A stretch of DNA of 64,000 nucleotides from Candidatus Saccharicenans sp. (GCA_030017715.1 JASEIU010000007.1:36920-100919), one strand, 5' to 3'. Positions 53,436-63,087 are shown, numbered from the stretch's first letter. The notes: generated from the sequence alone by a model not told the origin. Program-made: numbers and translations.

Positions 53436-54317
53436 CTATTTAACGACAATGATGTCCCCATCCTGAAGAGAAAAATCAGACCGTTTCCCATCAATTATTT
53501 TCTTCAGGTTAAACCACAGGTTCTTTTCCTTGCCCGTCTGCGGGTCTTTCCTCTTGACCAGAACCTGGACGGCGTTGGCCCACTCGGTCAGACCGCCAGC
53601 CTGAGCCACAGCCTTCAGCAGAGTCAATCCCTTTGATTCCAGGAACTGAATGGCCCCGGGGCTTCGGACTTCGCCATAGACGTAGACCGTTAGCGTCTGG
53701 TCAAAGGGCACAATTATTTCATCCTTCGGCTTAAGCACAATGCTGGTATCCTGGCTTCTTCTCATCAGGTCATCCACATTCATCACAATCCTTTCTTTTT
53801 CCCCGTCGTTCTGCTGACGCAGAATGTGGATTTCCTTGCCCGCCTGCTGGGTCAGGCCGCCGGCTTCCGAGAGAATCTGGAGCAGGGTGGTGGGCCCGGC
53901 CATCTCATAAAGTCCGGGGCGGCCAACGGCGCCCAGGACGGCTATTTTTTGATGTTCCCTGATGATGACCGTTACGTGAGCTCCCTTGGTGTATTTAGCG
54001 TCCAGGATGGCCGCTATTTTCTGTTCCAGCTCCTGGGCGGTCAAGCCGGAGGCCGGCACCGGGCCGATCACCGCCAGGGTAATCGTCCCGTCCTCGGCCA
54101 CCCTCACCATCTGGTTGAGTTCTGGCAGTTCGTAGACTTTGACCTCCAGCAGGTCTTTAGCTCCAATCCGGTACTCTATAACCTGGCCGGTTTGAGTCTG
54201 TTCGGTCTGCTGCTGACCCGGGAGGGGGCTCGAAGCCGAAAGGGAGGCGATCAGAAGCAAAGTTAGCAGAGTTGTGGTTTGTTTTTTTCTCCCGCTTATC
54301 ATTCCGCTTTTCTCCAT
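53436..54317 (-). CDS. Polysaccharide export protein (Wza-like, SLBB domains)
   Basis: A 293-residue exported protein with a signal segment (about 14-34). It has the poly-export domain (about 45-125; YRIGAKDLLEVKVYELPELNQMVRVAEDGTITLAVIGPVP) and two SLBB-like ubiquitin folds (about 127-200 and 210-290; VLGAVGRPGLYEM, VYVYGEVRSPGAI). It would form or contribute to the periplasm-to-outer-membrane channel for the polysaccharide, partnering the Wzc-like kinase encoded downstream. No lipobox Cys is seen at the expected place, unlike E. coli Wza. The short length, lacking a long C-terminal helix, fits the wider family. Confidence 0.93.
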   Translation of the reverse strand: MEKSGMISGRKKQTTTLLTLLLIASLSASSPLPGQQQTEQTQTGQVIEYRIGAKDLLEVKVYELPELNQMVRVAEDGTITLAVIGPVPASGLTAQELEQKIAAILDAKYTKGAHVTVIIREHQKIAVLGAVGRPGLYEMAGPTTLLQILSEAGGLTQQAGKEIHILRQQNDGEKERIVMNVDDLMRRSQDTSIVLKPKDEIIVPFDQTLTVYVYGEVRSPGAIQFLESKGLTLLKAVAQAGGLTEWANAVQVLVKRKDPQTGKEKNLWFNLKKIIDGKRSDFSLQDGDIIVVK

Positions 54318-54366
54318 TCTCTTTCCTACTCATAATTTGTCGTTTTTAATCTATATAAATTTAACA

Positions 54367-55686
54367 TCATAACAGAGATGGAACCGGCAAAACATTTTCT
54401 CCAGGTACAGAACCGAAGGTCAGACTGAAGCCCACAAAATATCGGTTGAGCTTGCGCTCGGCGGGAAGGATTTTCCTCTGGCTCAGGTTCCCGAAGAAGT
54501 TAAAGTTCCACTCTCTTCCGAGTCTGATACCGATATTGGCTGAAAGAGTGGTGAATTTATAGGTCGGAGCTTCCGGCTGGCCTTTTTCCAAAGGGTAATC
54601 GGTCTGCCCGAAGGTAATATTATTGCCCATACTGACTCTATCGCTAAGCCGGAATGTCAGCCCGCCTCCATAGGTGGTGCTGAGATAGTGCAGCAGGGAG
54701 GAGTATATGGAGACGCTGAAATTCCTGGCGTAGTAGCCCCTCAGGCTGAGCCAGCGGTTGAGTGTTATGCTTACCGAGCCACTGCCGACAATATCCGAGG
54801 CCGGTCGGTAAACCGCTGCTTTCGGCTCAAGATAGATATAACCGATGCTGAACCCGCCCTGAAAGGCAGACCCGGTGGGGGACAATTCCGGGGTAAATTC
54901 CAGACCGCCCAGCACGGCGTAGCTCCGGCTGTCCCTGATTCTTGATTCAGGATATTTGAAATTATAAAAACCCATCTGACCGTTCAGGAAGAATCTGTAT
55001 TTCGGGCTGGGCTGAAAATAGAGAAAAGTATCAGCGTAAATTTCCCGGCGGTTTAGTTCCCGGTCGAGGGAAAGGCCTTCATACTCGGCGTTCCTGTAAT
55101 TGTATCTGGCTGTGCTGAGCTGCCAGGCAATGGCTCCAGTCCTGGAAAACTGCCAGAGCATCAGGCCATCCCAGGTCAGCGTTTCTTCCCTGATGTTCAG
55201 GATCAGTTCAGGACTGAACCGCCGCCTGACATTGTCGTAGCTGAGGGCTGTTTTGCCGTAAAATTTTTTATGCAAAAAATGGATTTGATTGCGGGTCCTG
55301 AAGTTAAAGGTCCTTTCTTTCTCGTTCTCGGCATAAAAAGCCCCCTGGAGCTGCTGGTAGGTGTCGAAAATTATCAATTTTTTAAGCGGCACAAACCATT
55401 GAAAGGAAGGACCGGCGGTGAAGGTAAAGTCGGGATATTCTTTATCCTGAAAACCATAATAGATATCCGAATCGTATCCGACGTTGCCCAGAGAAAAGGC
55501 CCGATAACCCCTCAAGAGGCCCAATTTCCATGGGGCGCGGCCGAGAAGGCTCAGAACCGAGCTGGCCATCCAGTTGGCGCTCTGGGCCCTGGCCGGCAGG
55601 GGGTTGGCAAACAGAGCAAAGATAAAGGTCAAAATAAGGATGCAGGTCAGGAAAGCACAAGTGTTCTTTGTTTTGCAGGACCTCAA
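54367..55686 (-). CDS. Outer-membrane beta-barrel protein of the exopolysaccharide locus
   Basis: A 439-residue protein with a signal peptide (about 8-35, ending PARAQ) and a mature part dominated by alternating beta-strands rich in Tyr, Phe and Arg (GYDSDIYYGF, FFLNGQMGFYNF, LSANIGIRLGREWNFNFFGNL), the look of a 16-18-stranded barrel such as the beta-barrel porin 2 or capsule-associated outer-membrane families. It probably assists polysaccharide export or anchoring. The start is a TTG at 55686 preceded by GGAACGGGG; no ATG is available before the signal peptide. It is cotranscribed between the sugar transferase and exporter genes (gaps of about 40-50 bp). Confidence 0.75.
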   Translation of the reverse strand: MRSCKTKNTCAFLTCILILTFIFALFANPLPARAQSANWMASSVLSLLGRAPWKLGLLRGYRAFSLGNVGYDSDIYYGFQDKEYPDFTFTAGPSFQWFVPLKKLIIFDTYQQLQGAFYAENEKERTFNFRTRNQIHFLHKKFYGKTALSYDNVRRRFSPELILNIREETLTWDGLMLWQFSRTGAIAWQLSTARYNYRNAEYEGLSLDRELNRREIYADTFLYFQPSPKYRFFLNGQMGFYNFKYPESRIRDSRSYAVLGGLEFTPELSPTGSAFQGGFSIGYIYLEPKAAVYRPASDIVGSGSVSITLNRWLSLRGYYARNFSVSIYSSLLHYLSTTYGGGLTFRLSDRVSMGNNITFGQTDYPLEKGQPEAPTYKFTTLSANIGIRLGREWNFNFFGNLSQRKILPAERKLNRYFVGFSLTFGSVPGENVLPVPSLL

Positions 55687-55726
55687 TTTTTGCCCCGTTC
55701 CTTTATATCATTAAACAGGTTGGTCT

Positions 55727-57181
55727 TCAATAGGCGCCTTTTCCGAATAACACCGCCGGGACGGTCTTGAAAATGATGCTGATGTCCAGCCAGAGAGAGA
55801 AGTTGTCTATGTATTCCAGGTCCAGCTTCATCCAGCCGTCGTGGTCGATCTCGTTTCTGCCGGAAATCTGCCAGAGGCAGGTGATTCCGGGTTTCATGGA
55901 GAAGCGGCGGCGCTGCCAGACCTCGTACTTTTCCACCTCGCAGGGGACGGTCGGTCTTGGTCCAACGATGCTCATATCCCCGGCCAGAACATTGATGAAC
56001 TGAGGAAGTTCGTCTATGCTGAATTTTCTCAGGATTCGGCCGACCGGCGTGATATAGCCCAGCTTTTTATTCTTAAACCGGGGTGTGGTCATCTCGGCCA
56101 GGTTGTCGACCCGGGACAGGACTTTATCGGCGTCAATCCGCATCGTCCGGAATTTCAGCAGCTTGAATTTCCGGCCGTGAAGACCTAATCTCTCCTGCCG
56201 GAAAAAAACCGAACCGGGCGAGGTCAATTTTATCGCCACCGCCGCGGCCACATAGATCGGGCTTAGAAGGAATATGGCCATTGAAGATATAACAATATCT
56301 ATAGCTCGCTTGATGAATAGCTGCCATTCGCTGATGCGAACGGTGTTGTAGCTGAGAAGGGGAATGCCATCGATTTCGGTGATCACCGAGCGGGCGATTT
56401 TCATGTCGTAAAGGTCGATGGCGATGGAAGTCTCTTTGCCTTCCACCTCGCATACCTCCAGGGCCTCCTGGATCTGGTTGAGTCTGGAGCGGGGCAGGAT
56501 GAATATCACCTGGTCAACCGGCACCCGGTGAAAGATATCGAGCAGGTCCTTCAGAAAGCCAATGACCTGCACTCCGTTGACCTCCTTGATGTCGCGGGTC
56601 TCATCATCGTTGATTATCCCGATAACCTTGATGCCCCAGTCCGGGTTCTTTCGCACCTTGTTTATGAACTCGGAGGCTCGTTTTCCTGTTCCTACCACCA
56701 GCACATGGCGCCAGTTGTAGCCCTGCTCATGAATTTTCCTGAGCGCCAGGGTGACGATCGCCCGGTCGACCAGGAGAGCCAGCGTTCCGATTATGATAAA
56801 GATGAAGAAAAACAACCGGCTGAGGTAGGCGGCCTTGATGACGAAGAGGGATGTCCCGTAACCAAAAAACATCAGGACTGAAGAATTTACTATGCGGGCG
56901 GTTGTTCGATAGTAAGGCTCAATCCTGATGAATTTGTAACTTCTGCTCAGAACCAGAGAGGCCATCCAGATGACAATACCCAGAAAATAGGCCAAAGCAT
57001 ACTGATGAAAGGTGGAAAGGGGAGTGCCGGTAACCTCGGCTTCGGGGATCAGCCGGGAAAGGGTCAGGTTGAGGCCGATTTTTTCCCTGAGGCCGTAGGA
57101 AACGATAAAGGCTATGGTCAGAAAAACAATGTCAAAAAGGAAAGCAGCTTCTTTTAAGAACCTGTCCCTTTCTTTCAGCAT
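55727..57181 (-). CDS. Undecaprenyl-phosphate sugar phosphotransferase (WcaJ/WbaP-type initiating transferase)
   Basis: A 484-residue polyprenyl-phosphate glycosylphosphotransferase. Four or five N-terminal helices (about 12-135) are followed by a CoA-binding-like Rossmann domain (about 150-260; NWRHVLVVGTGKRASEF). The C-terminal bacterial sugar transferase domain begins at KRAIDIVISS, with KLTSPGSVFFRQERLG, KLLKFRTM, DELPQFINVLAGDMSIVGPRP and the late GITCLWQISGRNE. It transfers a hexose-1-phosphate to undecaprenyl phosphate to start a polysaccharide repeat unit. Sugar identity (glucose, galactose or other) is unknown. It opens the export half of the cluster. Confidence 0.94.
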   Translation of the reverse strand: MLKERDRFLKEAAFLFDIVFLTIAFIVSYGLREKIGLNLTLSRLIPEAEVTGTPLSTFHQYALAYFLGIVIWMASLVLSRSYKFIRIEPYYRTTARIVNSSVLMFFGYGTSLFVIKAAYLSRLFFFIFIIIGTLALLVDRAIVTLALRKIHEQGYNWRHVLVVGTGKRASEFINKVRKNPDWGIKVIGIINDDETRDIKEVNGVQVIGFLKDLLDIFHRVPVDQVIFILPRSRLNQIQEALEVCEVEGKETSIAIDLYDMKIARSVITEIDGIPLLSYNTVRISEWQLFIKRAIDIVISSMAIFLLSPIYVAAAVAIKLTSPGSVFFRQERLGLHGRKFKLLKFRTMRIDADKVLSRVDNLAEMTTPRFKNKKLGYITPVGRILRKFSIDELPQFINVLAGDMSIVGPRPTVPCEVEKYEVWQRRRFSMKPGITCLWQISGRNEIDHDGWMKLDLEYIDNFSLWLDISIIFKTVPAVLFGKGAY

Positions 57182-57225
57182 GGCCCCGTTCCCGGTTTTA
57201 CCGTGATATATTTTTTATCGCAAAA

Positions 57226-57708
57226 TTAAACTTTTTCGTCAAGTGTCCGCAGAACCCGGGCCGGATTGCCGGCGACCACCGTTCTCGGCGGCACGTCTCT
57301 GGTTACCACCGAACCGGCCCCGACGATGGCTTCTTCGCCTATTGTTACCCCGGCCAGTATCGTGGCTCCCGAGCCTATGGAGGCTCGTTTCTTTACCAGG
57401 GTGGGAATAACCTTCCAGTCCTGCTCGGTCTGAAGGCTGCCTTCCCCGGTGATGGCTCTCGGATAGAGGTCGTTAATGAAGGTTACTCCGTGTCCAATGA
57501 ACACTCCGTCTTCAATGGTCACACCCTCGCAGATAAAGGTGTGGGATGAAATCTTGCAGTTCTTGCCGATGACCGCGCCCTTCTGAATTTCGACAAAGGT
57601 TCCGATTTTGGTGTTGTCGCCTATGGTGCAGCCGTAAAGGTTGACGAAGGCAAAAATCTTGACGTTTTCCCCGAGCTTGACGTCGGGGGCAATGCGACAG
57701 TATTCCAT
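57226..57708 (-). CDS. Left-handed beta-helix acyltransferase (WlbB/WbpD-like N-acetyltransferase)
   Basis: A 160-residue protein made almost wholly of hexapeptide repeats (VKLGENVKIFAFVNLYGC, IGKNCKISSHTFICEGVTI, IGSGATILAGVTIGEEAIVG), forming a trimeric left-handed beta-helix. The family transfers acetyl from acetyl-CoA. Next to a Gfo/Idh/MocA oxidoreductase and a DegT aminotransferase, the likely job is N-acetylation of the 3-amino sugar in the WlbA-WlbC-WlbB pathway to UDP-2,3-diacetamido-2,3-dideoxy-glucuronic acid. GGGAGG before the ATG supports the start. It lies 26 bp from the oxidoreductase gene. Confidence 0.9.
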   Translation of the reverse strand: MEYCRIAPDVKLGENVKIFAFVNLYGCTIGDNTKIGTFVEIQKGAVIGKNCKISSHTFICEGVTIEDGVFIGHGVTFINDLYPRAITGEGSLQTEQDWKVIPTLVKKRASIGSGATILAGVTIGEEAIVGAGSVVTRDVPPRTVVAGNPARVLRTLDEKV

Positions 57709-57734
57709 CAGGTCCTCCCTTCAGCTTATGGTTC

Positions 57735-58754
57735 TCAATACAATTTTACCAGAAGGCCCTTCTGGGCGATAGACCTGTTGGAAGCTTCCAGAAGTTTGAC
57801 CACCATCAGACCGGCCTGGCCGTCGTTGAAGGGTTCTTTGTTCTGCAGCAAGCAGTCAACAAAATAATCCACTTCCTTCCTCAGGGCTTCGGTCGGGTCG
57901 AGCTTGGGCACATAGACATCACCGATACGGTAATTGATGAGCATGCTGTGGACGTGTTCTTCTGATGTCTGGATTTTAAGCTCAACGCCGCGGTCGTAAA
58001 TTTTGACCTTTTCGTCGGCCGAGATGTCGTCCCAGAGAAGCATCCGGCGGTCTCCGCTGATGATCGTCCGGCGCACCTTCACCGGGCTGAGCCAGTTGAC
58101 GTGGAAGTGGGCGATCAGGTGGGGAGAGTCAAAATAGACTGTGATGTAGGCCACATCTTCAAAATCGCCGTTGTAGTGGGAAACGCCCTGGGCGGATACC
58201 GCTACTGGCTTATCCTTGATCAGATGACACATTATGGAAAAATCATGAGGAGCTAAATCCCAGACCACATTGACATCGTGCTGGAAAAGACCCAGGTTCA
58301 CTCGCACTGAATCATAAAAGAGAACATTTCCCAGCTCGCCGGAGTCAATAATCTCTTTCATCTTGGTAACGGCCCCGGTGAAGAGAAAAGTGTGGTCCAC
58401 CATAATTTTGAGATTCTTTTTGGCCGCCAGCTCGATCAGGTCCTCAGCTTCCTGGCTGTTGAGGGTGAAGGGCTTTTCCACAAATATGTGCTTGCCGTTG
58501 AGCAGTGCCTTGCGGGCCAGGTCATAGTGGCTGGAAACCGGCGTGACCACGGCCACTGCATCCACTTCCGGGTCCTTTATGAGCTCGTCGGGGTTGGAAT
58601 AGGCCTTGATGAAGGGGTAGGTCGAAGTAGCCACTAACATCCGCTGAGGCCGGAGGTCACAGATGGCCGTCAGCCTGACCTCAGGGTTGGCGTTAAAGTT
58701 GCGGGCTACGTTCGGTCCCCAGTAACCGAAACCGATAACACCGACATTTATCAT
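57735..58754 (-). CDS. Gfo/Idh/MocA family oxidoreductase (WlbA/WbpB-like)
   Basis: A 339-residue NAD(P)-dependent dehydrogenase with an N-terminal Rossmann fold (GVIGFGYWGPNVARNF, then TAICDLRPQRM), the family's EKPFTLNSQEA motif with its catalytic Lys, and a C-terminal alpha/beta domain (VWDLAPHDFSIMCHLI with the conserved His). By context it would oxidise the 3-hydroxyl of UDP-GlcNAc-uronate to the 3-keto sugar that the neighbouring aminotransferase aminates. GGGAG eight bases before the ATG supports the start. No UDP-GlcNAc 6-dehydrogenase is seen in this window. Confidence 0.92.
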   Translation of the reverse strand: MINVGVIGFGYWGPNVARNFNANPEVRLTAICDLRPQRMLVATSTYPFIKAYSNPDELIKDPEVDAVAVVTPVSSHYDLARKALLNGKHIFVEKPFTLNSQEAEDLIELAAKKNLKIMVDHTFLFTGAVTKMKEIIDSGELGNVLFYDSVRVNLGLFQHDVNVVWDLAPHDFSIMCHLIKDKPVAVSAQGVSHYNGDFEDVAYITVYFDSPHLIAHFHVNWLSPVKVRRTIISGDRRMLLWDDISADEKVKIYDRGVELKIQTSEEHVHSMLINYRIGDVYVPKLDPTEALRKEVDYFVDCLLQNKEPFNDGQAGLMVVKLLEASNRSIAQKGLLVKLY

Positions 58755-58787
58755 GTCATCGCTCCCTTTTCCCGCCGGGTTCCTTGG

Positions 58788-59900
58788 CTAAACCCGGTCG
58801 GAATAATATTTATGTAAACATTCCGAAATATACTCTATTTGCTCGTCGGTAAGCTCCGGATACATTGGAAGCGATAGAATCTGGCTCTGGTATTCGTAGG
58901 CGATGGGGAAGTCTTCCGGTCTGTGGTTCAGGCAGGCATAGGCCTGGGCATAGGGCAGGGCATAGGGGTAGTGAATGTTGGTGGCGATACCCTGAGCTTT
59001 TAAGTAATCAATTAATTTTTCCCGCTCCGGAACCCGGAGGCAGTAGATGTGGAAGATATGGGAACAGCCCGGCCTGAGTTTTGGGCACTTTATCTGCGGG
59101 ATATCGGAGAGAAGCTGATTTAATTTCAGGGCATGTCGGTAGCGGGCGTTGTTCCAGTCGTCGATGTATTTCAATTTGACGCTCAGGATGGCTGCCTGCA
59201 GGCCGTCGAGGCGGCTGTTAATACCCTCGATTTCGTGAATATACTTTTTCTGCGAACCATGATTGGCAAACAGCCGGGCGCGGCTGGCGAATTCATCATC
59301 GTTTGTGATTATGGCTCCGCCGTCACCGTAGGCTCCCAGGTTTTTGCCTGGATAAAAGCTGAAGGTCCCGACCAGACCAAAGGTCCCGGTCTTCTGGCCG
59401 TTGAAGGTGGCAAAGTGAGACTGGGCGCAGTCTTCGATCATCAGCAGGTGATAACGGTCGCAGATTTCTTTGATTCTGTCTATGGCTGCCGGCTGTCCGT
59501 AGAGGTGGACGGGGATCACAGCGCGGGTTTTGGGAGTAATTTTTGCTTCAAGTTTATCCGGGTCGAGGTGGTAGTACTCATCATTGTCAATGAACACCGG
59601 CCGGGCGCCGGTCTGGCTTATGGCTTCAGAAGTGGCGATAAAGGTATTAGCGGCGGTGATGACTTCGTCTCCGGGACCGATTCCGGCCGCTTTCAGGCTG
59701 ATGTAAATGGCGTCGGTTCCGTTAGCGCAGCTTATGCAGTGTTTGACTCCGTATTTAGCGGCAAAAGCCTTCTCGAAGGCTTCCACGTATTTTCCGCCGA
59801 CAAAGGCTGTGTCGTTGAGGACGGACTGAATGGCGGCATCTATTTCGGATTTGATAGAGAGATACTGCCTCTTTAAGTCTACAAACGGAATATTTGGCAT
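58788..59900 (-). CDS. DegT/DnrJ/EryC1/StrS aminotransferase (WlbC/WbpE-like)
   Basis: A 370-residue PLP-dependent sugar aminotransferase. PLP is expected on Lys186 in TFSFYPGKNLGAYGDGG, with the MIEDCAQSH motif and CANGTDAIYISLKA upstream. It would use glutamate to aminate the 3-keto sugar made by the adjacent oxidoreductase. The order (aminotransferase, oxidoreductase, acetyltransferase) on one strand matches the Wlb/Wbp acetamido-sugar module. It is the first gene of the cluster proper, with AAGGGACC before its ATG and a promoter at 59942-59970. Confidence 0.94.
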   Translation of the reverse strand: MPNIPFVDLKRQYLSIKSEIDAAIQSVLNDTAFVGGKYVEAFEKAFAAKYGVKHCISCANGTDAIYISLKAAGIGPGDEVITAANTFIATSEAISQTGARPVFIDNDEYYHLDPDKLEAKITPKTRAVIPVHLYGQPAAIDRIKEICDRYHLLMIEDCAQSHFATFNGQKTGTFGLVGTFSFYPGKNLGAYGDGGAIITNDDEFASRARLFANHGSQKKYIHEIEGINSRLDGLQAAILSVKLKYIDDWNNARYRHALKLNQLLSDIPQIKCPKLRPGCSHIFHIYCLRVPEREKLIDYLKAQGIATNIHYPYALPYAQAYACLNHRPEDFPIAYEYQSQILSLPMYPELTDEQIEYISECLHKYYSDRV

Positions 59901-60308
59901 TTCTTGGTCCCTTCTGTTAATTAATCAATTTATTTATTATTTTTTTATCCCTTTTGCTGATTCTTTTCAAGCGGGTATCTGAGTTGGGGGAACACAGCAC
60001 AAGGACAAAAATAAGGATGGAAACCAGGATAAGAATATACTTTGCCCTTCCTGAAAGGACACAAAGAGACACAGTTTTCAGGATTCATTGCCTTGGCTCA
60101 ATTCCTCCCTCTAATAATTCTTATATTCCCGATGCCAGAAAAAGTCAAGTAAAAGTTCCTACCGGGAAAGGCCAGGTATCCAGACCAAGACAAATTTTAA
60201 TGAGAAGCTGATTCTGGAGACAAAATATGGCAATATTGATTTCAGGAGTAACATTTATTGGAATTATCTCGTATAACCTAAGTATAATTTTGTCTTACTT
60301 TTCATAAT
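59901..60308. other. A+T-rich gap at the left boundary of the atypical region
   Basis: No gene is seen. On the minus strand TTGAAA (59965-59970), 17-bp spacer and TAAAAA (59942-59947) make a plausible promoter for the aminotransferase cluster, with +1 near 59935. The DNA becomes markedly A+T-rich from about here to the end of the window. Confidence 0.45.
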
Positions 60309-62156
60309 TCAGTAGGTTCTTTCCATAATCACCCTGTGCAGCAGTTCTATCTGCAAGACTTTTCTAATTTCTCGAAGGTAATTGCCTTTGCCTTTTATAT
60401 GGTCATTGACAACCCTGATTAGTCCCTGGCGATTCCAGTAGGGCCGGCTTAAGGTTTTTTCGCTTAGCAGAATTTCTTTAATGTAATCGGAGAGCTCATC
60501 CCGGTACCAGCGCCTGTATCGCCTGAATTCGGAATGGCCTGAAATCAGGCGATCTAAATGAAGGGTGGTAATTATTTTCTTATCAAGCCTGGCGAAATAA
60601 TGCGTTAAATTGTAGGGTAACTCTTCATGATTATATGCCTTATCAATAAGCATCTTGCTCAAAATAAATACCCTTCTTATTTCTGCAAGAGGCTTGATGC
60701 CTTTTCCCCCATGTGTTCCTGTGGTCGGGACCTGCAACAATTCAGGCATACATCTGGCGATTAGGTCAAGCTCAAATTTAATGCCAAAATTCTTTGGAAG
60801 TTCCGGCGCTCTATAGAGAATTCTTATTAAATCATTGTCTAAGAATGGACTGCGAATCTCAATTTGAGAGGTTTCGAGGGCCACAAAAGAATTCCACCAC
60901 CAGGGAATTGCACCCTGTAGAAGGAAACTCATCGGGTGGATCTAATCAAATTCTTTTGCCGTTTCTCTTGCTAAATCAAGATAAAATTTAAAATCAGGAT
61001 TGAGTATTTCCATCAAAGGAGGACGCGGCTTAAAACCAAAAATTCCTTTGAGCACCTGGCTGCCATATTTGCCGGTCATCCTTATAGGGGCAATGTTTCG
61101 GGCTAAAGAATTAAAATAGAGCACATCTGCTTTGTCTGTGCCTTCAAGGCCATCAGAAATATAGGTAACTTTTTCAACAAAATCAGGATATTTTCTGAGC
61201 AGTTCTTCATCATCAAGCACTATTTTGGTGTGAGTCTGGCCGCATAGTCTGGCTACCTCAGGTGCTATTCTGGTATCAAGAATATCTTTGTAACTTCCCG
61301 TATACGTGTAACAGGTGAGAGTTCCTGGCTCTGGATTTCGGCAGGCTAAAATTGCCCTTGTATCTTAACCGCCCGTTAATCCCAACCCGATTTTCTCTCC
61401 CTGGAAATATCTTGGCAATATTTTTTGGAAAGTATAAGCCAATTCTTCGCTGAATTGTTTAAGTTCGAGTTTAGGTTGGTTTTCAAACTCTGCCAGGTTC
61501 AGGTACGATTCTTTTTCTAATTTACCTTTCTCGTATCTCCAGGCTGATGCCGGCGGCAACAATGTAATCCTTGGAAAATAGGTCCTATTTTTTAGAACGC
61601 AGTCATACATTAGAAACTCGCCAATTCCCTGGCCATCTATTTCTCTGAGCTCCGGAAATCCTCTCAACAGCGCTTTTGCTTCTGTAGCAAAAGCTACAAA
61701 ATCAGGAGTCTCATAAATATACAACCGACGAATCCCAAATCTGTCATTAAAAATAAAGGCTCTTTTCAATCGCAGGTCGAGTATTATTCCATTAAACCAT
61801 CCATTTAGTTCTCTGAATAGGTTCTCGCCCAGTTCTTCGTATCTATGAACAAGGTATGAAGCATTTCCCAGGTTGAATTTATGTCCTTTGTTCTTTAGCT
61901 CCAATTGTATTTCCGGATCATCAAAGCATTCGCCAGTCAAAAAGAATGCGATATCTTTGGTTTCATTGAATACTGGCATACAATCAGAAAATGAATTCTG
62001 GATGGCCAGGTATCCTATAAAAAAACCATGATGTTTCTCTACAAATATTCCATGAGAATAAAAACTTTCATGGAGCATAGTTTCCAGCATTAATCTGGTA
62101 ACTTGCTCTTCTGAATTGGTCGGTTTTGATGTAATTATTCCGACTATTCCAGGCAT
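60309..62156 (-). pseudogene. Asparagine-synthetase-like gene with two in-frame stop codons
   Basis: One reading frame of 615 codons spans the full length of an AsnB-type protein but is broken by TAA at codon 264 (61365-61367) and TAG at codon 405 (60942-60944), with no frameshift. The N-terminal part is a class II glutaminase-like domain (MPGIVGIITS, NDRFGIRRLYIYETPDFVAFATEAKALL). Residue 2 is Pro, not the catalytic Cys. The first stop lies inside the ATP PP-loop (L-T-G-G-stop-D-T-R), and the C-terminal synthetase domain continues with QIEIRSPFLDNDLI. It is probably a recent pseudogene; stop readthrough or sequence error are alternatives. ATG 62156 begins two bases after the stop codon of the ATP-grasp gene starts, so they were one operon. 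It lies in A+T-rich DNA. Confidence 0.8.
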
Positions 62157-62157
62157 T

Positions 62158-63087
62158 TTATGTCTCTTTTATTTTATATTTCCATTTTTCACCAAAGATA
62201 TAGTCCCATTCTCTCGGCACAAATGGAGCTAAGCCTCCAGCAGGATAAAATGTTAGCTCGCCAAAATAAATCTTGCCCTTTATGTTATAAAGGTCTACAC
62301 GAACAAAATCAAAACCGACCGATAGTTTTTCCGCTATTTTTATCATTTTACCATAATTGATTGGAAGGTTAAATGGGCCCGGAAACTGATCTAATCCATT
62401 CCATAGATCTAAAGGAACAAATTCTTTAGTAAAATGCTTTTCTCTATGATATCCAAATCGATCATATGTTATCAATAAATATTCGACACGCCCTGAAAAA
62501 CAATAAAATTTATAATCCCTGGGTGGTTTGCCATCTTCGTCTAGGAATTGCTCAACTATGATTCTGGGCAATATATTTTTATAAGCCCAGGCGTGTCCAA
62601 GGTAAGAGTTCCGAGAAAAATTCGAATTTAGCCATGCTCTTAACTTCTTTTTCGTTGCTTTAATATCAAGATATTGTTTGTTATTTACAAGGATTGTGAA
62701 TCCACACCCATGATTTGTTTTTATGACGAATTTATCAGGCAAAGCAGCAAATGGAAATTTTTCTGGGTCACTCCCAGACCACAATAATGGAACAAGATGC
62801 TCTTCCCCTATTTTGTCTTTAACAACTTTTCTTACCTGAAGCTTATCGGTTAATAATGTAAGAATTGGCCTTCTGTCAAACAGCATTCTTGAAAATACTT
62901 TTTCTGAGAAAGTCTTTGGATTTATAAAATCTGGCCAATAGTGATGAACTTGATAAAAGGCAAGGCTACATAGAAATTTGTATGATTTATTAGCTGGATT
63001 ATCTTCCAATTGTCTGGCATAGAAGCGACAAATTGGCCAATAGAAGATTCTGTATAATTTGTTTGTAATTTTTTTTGTAATATTCAT
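62158..63087 (-). CDS. TupA-like ATP-grasp protein
   Basis: A 309-residue protein with the pattern of the ATP-grasp TupA-like family: a basic N-terminus (KLYRIFYWPICRFYARQL), FINPKTFSEKVFSRMLFDRRP, LTDKLQVRKVV, then the nucleotide-binding VIKTNHGCG, a DYKFYCFSGRVEYLLI stretch, and acidic metal ligands in GFDFVRVDLYNIKGKIYFGELTFYPAGG. TupA makes teichuronopeptide, and relatives are found in polysaccharide clusters, where they may add amino acids or peptides to sugar carboxylates by amide ligation. That would suit the uronic-acid module nearby, but is inferred. The codon composition is A+T-rich, unlike genes left of 59.9 kb, suggesting transfer. No clear ribosome-binding site was found. Confidence 0.85.
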   Translation of the reverse strand: MNITKKITNKLYRIFYWPICRFYARQLEDNPANKSYKFLCSLAFYQVHHYWPDFINPKTFSEKVFSRMLFDRRPILTLLTDKLQVRKVVKDKIGEEHLVPLLWSGSDPEKFPFAALPDKFVIKTNHGCGFTILVNNKQYLDIKATKKKLRAWLNSNFSRNSYLGHAWAYKNILPRIIVEQFLDEDGKPPRDYKFYCFSGRVEYLLITYDRFGYHREKHFTKEFVPLDLWNGLDQFPGPFNLPINYGKMIKIAEKLSVGFDFVRVDLYNIKGKIYFGELTFYPAGGLAPFVPREWDYIFGEKWKYKIKET

